Positions 1-7,920 of a stretch of DNA of 8,043 bases are shown here, one piece after another (position 1 is the stretch's first letter; each line of letters opens with the position of its first letter). Both the position numbers and the translations under genes were made by a program. The notes under the pieces were generated by a model. It made no database searches, had not been told where the DNA came from, and saw only the letters and a program-made list of their open reading frames with translations. Source of the DNA: Propionibacterium sp. (GTDB lineage Bacteria; Actinomycetota; Actinomycetes; Actinomycetales; Actinomycetaceae); the NCBI GenBank assembly GCA_030460725.1, contig JAKECL010000063.1, positions 1-8,043 of the forward strand, in the 5' to 3' direction.

Positions 1-758
1 TGCCCTCCCTGGACCCGGCGGCGGATCCCCGGTTCCACCCCGGCTTCTCACCCCTCACCGACGAGGATCTCCTGGAGTCCCGCCTCACCCGGGACCTCGC
101 GCCGCACGTCCTGGCCGCCACCGTGGTGGAGGCCGCGGCCACCGCCTGGCACACCCTGGTCGATGTGGCAGGCCTGTCCGCGGATCCCCAGGAGAACACC
201 GGACGGGTGGTCCTCATCCAGGGCGGCACCGGGTCGGTGGGCAGCATCGCCATCCAGGTGGCCCGAGCCCTGGGCTGCCGCGTCCTGGCCACTGCGGGTT
301 CACCCGAGCGGGCGGTGGCCTGCGTGAGGCTGGGAGCCGATGCCGCGGTGGACCGCCACGATGAGCTGGCCCCCTTCATCGCCACCCACACCGAGGGGCG
401 CGGTGTGGACATGGTGCTCGACGTCTCGGGGGCGGGCGCCCTGGCCCAGAACGTGAACGCGCTGGCTCCCGGCGGCATCCTGGTCGTCATCGGGCTGCTG
501 GGTGGACATGGGGCGGAACTCGACCTGGCACGGGTGCTGCTGAGGGGACTCACCATCCGCGGGACCACCTTGCGCTCGCTCCCGGCCCGGCAGCGCGCCC
601 GCCTGTGCGAGGACCTGGAGACCCACGTCTGGCCGCTGGTACGACGGGGCCTGGTGCGCCCGGTACTGGCGGAGGTGGGGGCGATGGAGGAAGCGGCCGC
701 TGTCCACTCCTCCATGCGATCGGGCACCCGCGTGGGAGCGCGGGTGCTCCTGCCCTGA
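1..758 (+). CDS. Zinc-free MDR (quinone oxidoreductase-like) NAD(P)-dependent oxidoreductase, 3' part
   Basis: Partial gene: the frame is open from the window edge (first full codon at 3) to TGA at 756-758, giving 251 visible residues where medium-chain dehydrogenase/reductase proteins usually have about 320-340. A Rossmann NAD(P)-binding half is clear. The glycine motif GGTGSVG is at visible residues 74-80, preceded by VVLIQ and followed by IAIQVARALGCRVLATAGS. Further on come LGADAAVD (about 110-117), the VDMVLDVSGA strand and the GGILVVIGLLGG strand. The C-terminal TTLRSLPARQ...VWPLVRRGLVRPVL pattern (about 188-222) resembles the PIG3/quinone-oxidoreductase branch, which reduces quinones or enals with NADPH in the cytosol. 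No zinc-ligand motif is visible in the part present. The region before the Rossmann domain (visible residues 1-60) matches the family poorly by eye. An internal ATG at 123 is not the start, because the Rossmann fold needs the preceding catalytic domain. The gene converges on the gluD-like gene. Family assignment is firm; substrate is unknown. Confidence 0.85.
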   Translation, partial: PSLDPAADPRFHPGFSPLTDEDLLESRLTRDLAPHVLAATVVEAAATAWHTLVDVAGLSADPQENTGRVVLIQGGTGSVGSIAIQVARALGCRVLATAGSPERAVACVRLGADAAVDRHDELAPFIATHTEGRGVDMVLDVSGAGALAQNVNALAPGGILVVIGLLGGHGAELDLARVLLRGLTIRGTTLRSLPARQRARLCEDLETHVWPLVRRGLVRPVLAEVGAMEEAAAVHSSMRSGTRVGARVLLP

Positions 759-892
759 ACGCACGCCGCGCAAGCCGGGCGGGCTGACGGAGCAGCCGGG
801 ACACCCAGGTCACGGAGGCACGAGCGCATCGGCGCCGCCCTCGTCGGCGAAGAGGGGGACAAGGGACCGGGCAGACCCCGGGAGGAAGGCGC

Positions 893-906
893 GGGCCGGC
901 CGGCCC
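893..906 (-). terminator. Possible terminator: 14-bp GC palindrome just after the gluD-like stop
   Basis: A perfect self-complementary 14-mer (gggccggccggccc) lies 3 bases beyond the stop codon of the gluD-like gene, in the 151-bp space between convergent genes. As RNA it could fold as a 5-bp stem with a GGCC loop. There is no U-run after it, so a canonical intrinsic terminator is not shown. Actinobacterial terminators often lack U-tails, and location is the main support. Confidence 0.3.
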
Positions 907-909
907 CAC

Positions 910-1887
910 TCAGCGCGGCCCGGTCGCCACCTGACGCGCACCTGCACGTGCATAACGGCGCTGGGTGCGCCTGCCCCAGGCCTCGGCAACCTTGGTGATC
1001 GCAAGGTTGATGAGGATGTAGAGCGCGGTGACCAGCAGATAGGTCTGGATGAGGTTCCCGGTGGAGGACACCAGGACCTTCGCGGAGTACTGCAGCTCGG
1101 AGTAGGCGACGACGTAGCCCAGCGTCGTGTCCTTGAGCAGGACCACCACCTGCGCCAGGAGGCCTGGCATCACCATGCGCACCGCCTGGGGGAAGACCAC
1201 GTAGCGCATGGACTGGGCGTGGGTCATTCCCACGGCGGCAGCCGCCTCGGACTGCCCGGCGGGCAACGCCAGGATGCCCGCGCGGAAGACCTCGGCAATG
1301 GTGGCACCCGAACACAGCCCGATGGGGATGACGAGCTTCCAGTACAGGTCAGGGTTCACGCCGTAGCGCGGCAGGGCAATGAAGAAGATGTAGATGAGCA
1401 GCAGCAGCGGCATCGAGCGGAAGAACTCGATGATGGCGGTGGAGGCCCACCGCAGTGCCTGCTGGCCGCTCAGGCGGCCCTGCGCCAGCACCACGCCCAG
1501 GGGCAGTGCGATCGCGGCGGCGCCCAGAGCTCCCAGCATCGTGTTGCCCAGGCCTTTGAGCAGATAACGCTGGATGGGCCACTGGACGAAGGCCTCCCAC
1601 TTCTGCGGGGCCAGCTGCCCATTGACGCCGAAGAGGTACACGGCCCAGGCGACGGCGGCGAGGACCACCACCACGGAGGCCGCGGTGATCCACCGGATCC
1701 GGGCCAGAGCCCGGGGGCCGGGGGCATCGAAGAGGGCAGTGGGACCCGTGGAGACGGAGGAGCGACGAGGGCGACGCCACTTCGCCGGACCGCCGGGAGC
1801 CGGGGCGCCCCCCGGGGTCGGCCCGGAGGTGTGGCCGGGACCAGACGTCGGGCCGGGCAGCGGTCCCGCCAGAGGTGCGGTGCTCAT
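910..1887 (-). CDS. gluD: Polar amino acid ABC transporter permease, GluD-like
   Basis: A 325-residue inner-membrane permease of a polar amino-acid uptake ABC transporter (His/Glu/Gln/Arg family), probably pairing with the adjacent GluC-like subunit. Hydrophobic segments lie near residues 68-88, 113-137, 150-172, 184-206, 238-260 and 280-300. The EAA loop that contacts the ATPase is at about 211-235 (GQSEAAAAVGMTHAQ...VVFPQA). The family motif LFDAPGPRA occurs at residues 52-60. Before it is an unusual Pro/Gly/Ser-rich tail of about 45 residues, probably disordered and cytoplasmic. The ATG at 1887-1885 overlaps the gluC stop as ATGA, a sign of translational coupling, and a GAGGG lies 7 nt upstream. 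It is the last gene of the minus-strand cluster. The role is strongly supported. Glutamate specificity, and hence the symbol, is inferred from resemblance to corynebacterial GluD and from gene order. Confidence 0.9.
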   Translation of the reverse strand: MSTAPLAGPLPGPTSGPGHTSGPTPGGAPAPGGPAKWRRPRRSSVSTGPTALFDAPGPRALARIRWITAASVVVVLAAVAWAVYLFGVNGQLAPQKWEAFVQWPIQRYLLKGLGNTMLGALGAAAIALPLGVVLAQGRLSGQQALRWASTAIIEFFRSMPLLLLIYIFFIALPRYGVNPDLYWKLVIPIGLCSGATIAEVFRAGILALPAGQSEAAAAVGMTHAQSMRYVVFPQAVRMVMPGLLAQVVVLLKDTTLGYVVAYSELQYSAKVLVSSTGNLIQTYLLVTALYILINLAITKVAEAWGRRTQRRYARAGARQVATGPR

Positions 1888-2525
1888 CGCAGGACCCTCA
1901 GCTTCCTCTCCAGGCGGTCCCCGACCGCACCGGCCAGCAGGGCGATGACCAGGTACATGACCGCAGCAACCATGAAGGTCTCCAGGCCCCGGGCCTCCTG
2001 GTTGTTGATCCAGGAGACAGTGGCCGTCAGATCACGCACCCCCACCACACCCGCCAGGGAGGAGCTGATGAGGACACCGATGAACACGGTCACCAGCGGC
2101 TGGACCATGGAGCGCACAGCCTGGGGCAGCACCACCTGCCCGATCACCCCGGAGAAGGTGAACCCCAGGGAGCGTGCCGCCTCGATCTGTCCTGCGGGCA
2201 CGGCATTGATCCCCCCGCGCACCGCCTCGCACAGGAAGGCACCCCCCACACAGATCATCGAGACGATCACGGAGGTCTCGAAGGACATGGTGATCCCGAT
2301 CTCCGGCAGCGCGTACACCACGACGATCATCAGGCTCATCAGGGGTACGTTGCGGAACACCTCCACGAAGACCAGCCCGACCGCGCGCAGTGGCGCGATC
2401 GGGCTGATACGGAACGCGGCCATGAGGGTGCCCAGCACCGCGGCGCCCAGGAACGCCAGGACGGTCAGCTGCAGGGTGACCCCGAGCCCGGCCAGGAAGT
2501 CCCCGCGGTACTGCCACAGGACCAT
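1884..2525 (-). CDS. gluC: Polar amino acid ABC transporter permease, GluC-like
   Basis: A 213-residue membrane permease, a typical length for the short GluC/GlnP-type subunit. It begins directly with a membrane-entry region (GDFLAGLGVTLQLTVLAFLG) characteristic of this family. Hydrophobic spans are near 15-38, 50-72, 84-106, 138-160 and 183-203. The EAA motif AGQIEAARSLGFTFSGVIGQ is at 111-130, followed by VVLPQA. The protein should form a heterodimer with the GluD-like product and move a polar amino acid delivered by the lipoprotein encoded just upstream. The start ATG is at 2525-2523, 20 bp after the gluB-like stop. A GGAAGG about 10 nt upstream is a modest ribosome-binding site. The stop overlaps the gluD start by 4 bp. 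No defects are seen. Glutamate as substrate is inference. Confidence 0.92.
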   Translation of the reverse strand: MVLWQYRGDFLAGLGVTLQLTVLAFLGAAVLGTLMAAFRISPIAPLRAVGLVFVEVFRNVPLMSLMIVVVYALPEIGITMSFETSVIVSMICVGGAFLCEAVRGGINAVPAGQIEAARSLGFTFSGVIGQVVLPQAVRSMVQPLVTVFIGVLISSSLAGVVGVRDLTATVSWINNQEARGLETFMVAAVMYLVIALLAGAVGDRLERKLRVLR

Positions 2526-2545
2526 GTCTCAGTCGCCTTCCGGAC

Positions 2546-3529
2546 TCAGTTGACGCCCTCGCCAATGGTGGGGGGCGTGGGCTCGGACTCGACCTTCGTC
2601 TGCGTCTGGATGGTGTTCTTCCACAGCTTCAGCCAGGTGCCGTCGTCCTCGATCTTCTTGAGGAAGTCGTTGACGAACTCCACGGCGCCGGCGTCCTTGG
2701 GCAGACCCAGTCCGTACAGATCGGCGGTGCCGAAGGGGTCCCCGACGACCTTGAGGTTGTCGGGGTCCTTGACGACATTGTTGAGCAGGAGGGTCTGGTC
2801 GATGACGTAGGCATCGGCGCGCCCCTGCTGGACGGACTGGAGGGCCTGGGCATTGTCGGGCAGGGCCAGGACCTTGGCCTCCGGGGCGTGCTCGGCCAGG
2901 GTCGTCTCACCGGTGGAACCAGCCTGGGTCGCCACTGTCTTGCCCGCCAGGTCGTCGACGCCCTTGATGTCGGTGTTGTCGGACTTGACCATGATCGCGG
3001 CCTGGGAGGAGTAGTACGGTCCGGCGAAGTCGATGCGCTCCAGACGCGCCGGCGTGATGGAGTAGGTGGCAGCCACGATGTCGACCTGCTTGTTGACCAG
3101 CAACTCCTCGCGGGTGTCCACCGAGACCTGGGTCAGGGACGTCTTGGACGCATCACCCAGGATGTAGCGGGCCAGCAACTGGCACAGACCCGCATCGAAC
3201 CCGGTGACGACACCCGAGACGGGGTCCAGGTTGGAGAACAGGGTCGAGGTCTCCCTACCGCCCACACGCAGGGTGCCGGAGTCCTTGACGGCCTTGGCCC
3301 AGGCGTTGGCCTCGACCGTCGCGTCATCGGCCACGGGACCGGCGTTGACAATGGCGTCGTAGTCGGCGTTGGAGGAGGAGAAGCCTCCGTCCCCTCCCGT
3401 GGCGCCCGAGGCTCCGGACTCACCGGACTGGGAGCCTCCCCCGCAGGCGGACAGTGCGAGCATCGCGGCTGTTCCCAGCGCCAGGGCGGCCAGGGGACGT
3501 GTTGCCAGGCGGTGCCGTGTCGTACTCAT
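2546..3529 (-). CDS. gluB: Glutamate-type ABC transporter substrate-binding lipoprotein, GluB-like
   Basis: A 327-residue extracytoplasmic solute-binding protein of family 3 (SBP_bac_3). The N-terminus is a lipoprotein signal: basic residues (MSTTRHRLATR), a hydrophobic core, then lipobox LSAC with the lipidated Cys at residue 29, so the mature protein should be anchored to the outer face of the membrane. A Gly/Ser linker covers about 30-52. The binding domain starts near 85 (SGTLRVGGRE) and includes GVVTGFDAGLCQLLARYI, VDIVAATYSITPARLERIDF (about 148-167) and FAGPYYSS, classic family-3 motifs. Later landmarks are GKTVATQAGSTGE and RADAYVIDQTLL. The tail is Pro-rich (PTPPTIGEG). ATG at 3529-3527 has AAGGAG 5 nt upstream. 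It opens the gluB-gluC-gluD unit and follows the C26 hydrolase gene. Glutamate or a related acidic/gamma-glutamyl ligand is inferred from family resemblance only. Confidence 0.93.
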   Translation of the reverse strand: MSTTRHRLATRPLAALALGTAAMLALSACGGGSQSGESGASGATGGDGGFSSSNADYDAIVNAGPVADDATVEANAWAKAVKDSGTLRVGGRETSTLFSNLDPVSGVVTGFDAGLCQLLARYILGDASKTSLTQVSVDTREELLVNKQVDIVAATYSITPARLERIDFAGPYYSSQAAIMVKSDNTDIKGVDDLAGKTVATQAGSTGETTLAEHAPEAKVLALPDNAQALQSVQQGRADAYVIDQTLLLNNVVKDPDNLKVVGDPFGTADLYGLGLPKDAGAVEFVNDFLKKIEDDGTWLKLWKNTIQTQTKVESEPTPPTIGEGVN

Positions 3530-3534
3530 GGGTT

Positions 3535-3540
3535 CTCCTT
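3535..3540 (-). promoter_or_regulatory. Strong ribosome-binding site of the gluB-like gene
   Basis: The minus strand reads AAGGAG, separated by 5 nt from the ATG at 3529. It is the strongest Shine-Dalgarno match within the transporter genes. This agrees with high translation of the binding lipoprotein relative to its permeases and confirms the chosen start. Confidence 0.8.
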
Positions 3541-3550
3541 GTGTCGGTGC

Positions 3551-3566
3551 GACGTCCGGGGACGTC
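3551..3566 (-). other. Hairpin between the C26 hydrolase gene and the gluB-like gene
   Basis: A perfect inverted repeat (gacgtc, 4-base spacer, gacgtc) lies in the 54-bp gap, about 17 nt after the hydrolase stop and about 10 nt before the gluB Shine-Dalgarno. Each arm is itself palindromic, so it also reads as two direct copies of gacgtc with a 10-bp period. As RNA it could fold into a 6-bp stem with a tetraloop and act as an mRNA-stability or partial-termination element. As DNA it could be a protein-binding site. No U-run follows. Function is not shown. Confidence 0.4.
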
Positions 3567-3583
3567 CTTGATGGGTGCCCACC

Positions 3584-4327
3584 CTATGCTGCGATCCGTT
3601 CCCGGGTCGCGCTGCGCAGATGGTCGAGAAGGGCCCCGAGGGAACGGGGGTCGGAGGCGGGATCCTCCGGGTGCCACTGGACCCCGTAGACGGGGGCAGA
3701 GGTGTGCTCCACCGCTTCAACGGTGCCGTCAGGGGCGGCGGCCGTCAACAGGAGGGACTCCCCCAGCCTGTCCACCCCCTGGTGGTGGGCGGAGTGGACC
3801 TCACCGCCGACCAGGGCGGGAGCCAGCCGACGCGCGGGATCCACGACCACCTCGTGGCGCGCGAACCTCAGGTCCTGCAGCAGTGTGTCGCTGCGGTGAC
3901 CTGGCACGGTGAGGTCGGGGACCAGGGTGCCTCCCAACGCCACGTTGAGCACCTGGAGGCCACGGCAGATGCCCAGCAGCGGGGTGCTCCGACGCACCGC
4001 GTCGCGCACCAACTCGATCTGGGCCAGGTCCCCGCCCCGATGGTGGGGGGACTCCCCGGGGTACCCCGTGGAGACTCCGTAGAGGTCCGGGGAGATGTCC
4101 TCACCTCCCATCAGGACAACCGCGTCGGCCGCGCGTGCCCGCGCAAGGGTTGCCCGTACGCCCTCGTCCTGGGCGAAGGCCCACGTGACCTCCCAGTCGC
4201 GCGAGGCGACCTGGACGAGGTGGGAGCTGAGCAGGGTGACCAGGTGGTGGAAGGCGGGGGCACCCGGACGCTGACGCACGACGTTCGAGACGAACAGTCG
4301 TGGTCGGGTCGCGGCGTCGGAGGTCAT
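3584..4327 (-). CDS. Class I glutamine amidotransferase-like hydrolase, peptidase C26 (gamma-glutamyl-GABA hydrolase family)
   Basis: A cytosolic hydrolase of the PuuD-like C26 family, which cleaves gamma-glutamyl amide bonds; E. coli PuuD releases GABA and glutamate from gamma-glutamyl-GABA. With the ATG at 4327 the protein has 247 residues, a normal length. Visible motifs are GGEDISPDLYG (about 74-84), the nucleophile elbow LLGICRGLQ with Cys121, NVALGGTLVPDL after it, VHSAHHQGVDRL and APDGTVEAVE. The triad partners His219 and Glu221 are in VYGVQWHPE, so the catalytic triad is complete. The start is uncertain. The ATG at 4327 fits where homologs begin, but its GGAGG is only 1 nt away. An in-frame GTG at 4375 adds 16 residues and has AGGA 7 nt upstream. 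The gene sits 54 bp upstream of the gluB-like gene on the same strand, so co-transcription is likely. It may process an imported gamma-glutamyl compound, which is inference. Confidence 0.88.
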   Translation of the reverse strand: MTSDAATRPRLFVSNVVRQRPGAPAFHHLVTLLSSHLVQVASRDWEVTWAFAQDEGVRATLARARAADAVVLMGGEDISPDLYGVSTGYPGESPHHRGGDLAQIELVRDAVRRSTPLLGICRGLQVLNVALGGTLVPDLTVPGHRSDTLLQDLRFARHEVVVDPARRLAPALVGGEVHSAHHQGVDRLGESLLLTAAAPDGTVEAVEHTSAPVYGVQWHPEDPASDPRSLGALLDHLRSATRERIAA

Positions 4328-4452
4328 GCCTCCACAGTGGCACCGGCTGGGGGGTGTGCGCGAGGGCTGTCCCACCGCTCGGTCCTGCGTGACGAGGGCG
4401 GGACGCGAACCTGACCGGGCGGATCGACCTGTTCCGGGGACCGGACCGTCCA

Positions 4453-4471
4453 GGTGCCAGGGCCCGGCACC
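4453..4471 (-). terminator. Stem-loop downstream of the AGE-family gene, possible terminator
   Basis: Perfect 6-bp arms (ggtgcc / ggcacc) enclose a 7-base loop, starting 37 nt beyond the AGE-family stop codon and before the C26 hydrolase gene. A second GC inverted repeat (cgcccc at 4491-4496, ggggcg at 4511-4516) straddles that stop codon. Neither has a U-tail. They suggest that the AGE-family transcript ends here and the downstream operon has its own start. However, I found no convincing -35/-10 pair in the 180-bp gap 4328-4507. Confidence 0.35.
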
Positions 4472-4507
4472 GCACGCCGACGGCTCAGGACGCCCCGGAT
4501 GCTCGGC

Positions 4508-5902
4508 TCAGGGGCGGCGTGCGAAGACGTTCCAGGAGCGCTTGTCGGCAGGTGGCTGGGCGGGCTGGTCCAGCAGACCGCGCGAGATCGCGGAGGCGAA
4601 GGGTGGCCACAGGGGAACACGGGCCATCAGGAGGGTCTGGATGGCGTGGTAGACATCGGAACGCGACGGCCCCGTCTGTGCAGTGGGTTCATTCCGGTCG
4701 TCCAGACTCCCCCTCCACACGCCCGCAGAGGTGATGACGTGGTCATTGAGGTGGTCCAGCCAGGAGCGGTAGCAGTGTTCGTAGTGCTCGACGTCCCCCT
4801 GGGACGCGCCGTCGTCCAGCATCGCGCGGCGCAGGGCGACTGCCGCGCACACGCCCTCACACGCCACCCAGGTCATGTGCTCGGTCTCCAGCGGCTGCCC
4901 ACCGGCGTCCACACTGAGTGCGAAACCGGAGACCCCTGAGCGGCGCCACCCGTCGACCCGCGCGCGCTCGAACATCTCCTGGGCCATCTCCAGAAGGTAC
5001 TCGGGCTGGGGGCGGCCCATGGACCGCAGTGCGGCACGGACCTGCACGGCCAGTCTCGCCCACTGCAGGGAGTGCCCGATGACGGAACCTCGGTAGGCGC
5101 GTCGTACACCCGGCCAGGTGACGTCTGGTGGAACCGTCCTGTTCCCGGAGTGGGGTTCCCCTCCTGCGGTGGAGGTCGCCTCGCCCTCGTGCGTGTCCAA
5201 CGGCCGCCACCCGGAGTCGAAGTACTCCCCCAGCCGCCAGTCGGCCTCGTGTGCGCAGTCGTGGACGAAACGGGTCATGACCTCGGCCCGATCCACCCAC
5301 ACGGGGTCGGTGGTCGCTTCGGCGGCGGCAAGGTAGGCCTCCACGGTGTGCACCAGGGTGCCCAGGGTCTGCGGGGCATCGAGCGTGGTGTGGTCGGCAC
5401 CCATCATGTCCGACACCAGACCGTCGGGGCGCAACCAGTGACGTTCCTGGTCGTGCAGGGCGGCGATGAGGAGTTCATGGGCGCCGGGACGACTGGCCAC
5501 GGTGGCTGCGGCGGCCCCCAGCACCAGGAAGGCGTGGTGGAACTGGGACTTGGGCTGGGTGGGTCCCTCCCAGGCAATGCCGTGGCCGTCGGCGTCCGGC
5601 TCCGGGCCGATCAGCGTCAGCCAGCCACCACCGACAGGATCGGTGAAGTGACGCGACAGGGCACGCACCCCGTGATCGGCCGGGCGCCGGCATCCGGGGA
5701 TCCCCATGAGGGTGCCCAGCGAGAACACGTAGGTCATACGGGCGGTGACGGCCAGGTCCACGGGGCGTTCGGTGTCGGCGACGCCCTCGGCGTCGAGGTG
5801 GGCGAAGCCGGTGGGGACCGTGGCGCCCCGCGCGGTGTCCAGCAGTGCCTGCATCTGGGCAGAGAGCCACCTGTTGTGCTCGATCGAACCGAACCATCCC
5901 AC
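4508..5902 (-). CDS. AGE-family sugar isomerase/epimerase (N-acylglucosamine 2-epimerase superfamily)
   Basis: A 464-residue (alpha/alpha)6-barrel enzyme of the N-acylglucosamine 2-epimerase superfamily. The family includes GlcNAc 2-epimerase, mannose isomerase, YihS-type aldose-ketose isomerase and cellobiose 2-epimerase, which act on free sugars in the cytosol. Visible landmarks are ARMTYVFSLG with Arg54 (about 53-62), FHHAFLVLGAAAA (121-133), TLVHTVEAYLAA with His185 (182-193), GHSLQWARL with His277 (276-284), DGWRRSGVSGFALSVDAGG (317-335), HMTWVACEG and DVYHAIQTLL with His419 (416-425). The three His match the catalytic or binding histidines I recall for YihS. Position 280, usually Glu in the HxxE(W) pattern, is Gln here. 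The start is GTG at 5902-5900, with AGGAGG 6 nt upstream and the family-like N-terminus GWFGSIEHNRWL. The frame stays open upstream to 6088, but that part has no family similarity and fills the divergent promoter region. Mannose or another aldohexose as substrate is a guess. Confidence 0.87.
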   Translation of the reverse strand: MGWFGSIEHNRWLSAQMQALLDTARGATVPTGFAHLDAEGVADTERPVDLAVTARMTYVFSLGTLMGIPGCRRPADHGVRALSRHFTDPVGGGWLTLIGPEPDADGHGIAWEGPTQPKSQFHHAFLVLGAAAATVASRPGAHELLIAALHDQERHWLRPDGLVSDMMGADHTTLDAPQTLGTLVHTVEAYLAAAEATTDPVWVDRAEVMTRFVHDCAHEADWRLGEYFDSGWRPLDTHEGEATSTAGGEPHSGNRTVPPDVTWPGVRRAYRGSVIGHSLQWARLAVQVRAALRSMGRPQPEYLLEMAQEMFERARVDGWRRSGVSGFALSVDAGGQPLETEHMTWVACEGVCAAVALRRAMLDDGASQGDVEHYEHCYRSWLDHLNDHVITSAGVWRGSLDDRNEPTAQTGPSRSDVYHAIQTLLMARVPLWPPFASAISRGLLDQPAQPPADKRSWNVFARRP

Positions 5903-5908
5903 TGGTTG

Positions 5909-5914
5909 CCTCCT
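5909..5914 (-). promoter_or_regulatory. Ribosome-binding site that fixes the AGE-family start
   Basis: The minus strand has a full AGGAGG 6 nt before GTG at 5902. This selects the GTG start over any upstream start in the same open frame. It also sets the divergent spacer to pgm at about 215 bp. Confidence 0.85.
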
Positions 5915-5962
5915 GGAGGACCTCGTCGTCGCCCGACCCGACGGACCACCGTGTCCGCGGGC

Positions 5963-6002
5963 GGCGCCACCCCTTCGGACCTGCCGACGTGGTCGGCGCC
6001 AC
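5963..6002. promoter_or_regulatory. Candidate operator region between the divergent AGE-family and pgm genes
   Basis: The spacer 5903-6117 must hold promoters for both genes. It contains a 15-bp palindrome at 5983-5997 (gccgac, gtg, gtcggc) and two direct copies of ggcgccac at 5963-5970 and 5995-6002, spaced 32 bp (about three helical turns). A regulator binding here could control one or both genes. Weak -10-like strings exist (cacaat at 6055-6060 on the plus strand, tagagt near 6006-6012 on the minus strand), but without convincing -35 partners. No regulator gene is in the window. Confidence 0.35.
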
Positions 6003-6117
6003 ACCAACTCTATCCGCCCAGCGCCCGACCTCGGGACACGCCCGGGCGGACCTGCACAATGTCCATCCAGCGGAAGGAAGGGCCCCACGCGCAGAGTGCA
6101 GGTGGAACACTGGGGGC

Positions 6118-7788
<1,671 letters not shown>

Positions 7789-7799
7789 GTTCTGTGTGT

Positions 7800-7827
7800 T
7801 GAGGCGCTCCGGGCCCGGGGCGCCTCA
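7800..7827 (+). terminator. Rho-independent-like terminator hairpin of pgm
   Basis: An inverted repeat begins 12 nt after the pgm stop. The 8-bp arms are tgaggcgc (7800-7807) and gcgcctca (7820-7827), extendable by one G-U and two G-C pairs to about 11 bp with a GGGCCC loop. There is no U-run after the stem, so it is the tail-less type common in GC-rich actinobacteria. Position and stem strength make it the best terminator in the window. Confidence 0.7.
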
Positions 7828-7920
7828 CCGGGGTCGTCCGTGCCGGGGTCGCCCTCCCGTCCATCGACGAGGGCGGCCCCGAGCTCGTCCCCCGGGAGCT
7901 TCCGGTGTCGCCCCCACAGG

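Noticed and set aside
1219..2553. A 444-codon plus-strand open frame opposite the two permease genes
   Set aside because: The opposite strand encodes clear membrane permeases with EAA motifs. The plus-strand translation is low-complexity (Arg, Thr, Pro, Gly) and has no ribosome-binding site or family motif.
5903..6088. Upstream extension of the AGE-family gene to an earlier start at 6088
   Set aside because: AGGAGG sits 6 nt before GTG at 5902, where the family-like N-terminus begins. The extension is Arg/Gly-rich, unlike the family, and would fill the promoter space of the divergent pgm gene.
5845..6117. Upstream extension of pgm to an earlier in-frame start at 5845
   Set aside because: It would overlap the start of the divergent AGE-family gene. 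The E. coli-type Pgm N-terminus aligns with the ATG at 6118.
7869..7898. Possible third degenerate copy of the 30-bp repeat
   Set aside because: Only about half the positions match (16 of 30 by eye) and the spacing is 52 rather than 93 bp. This is within what C-rich sequence gives by chance.
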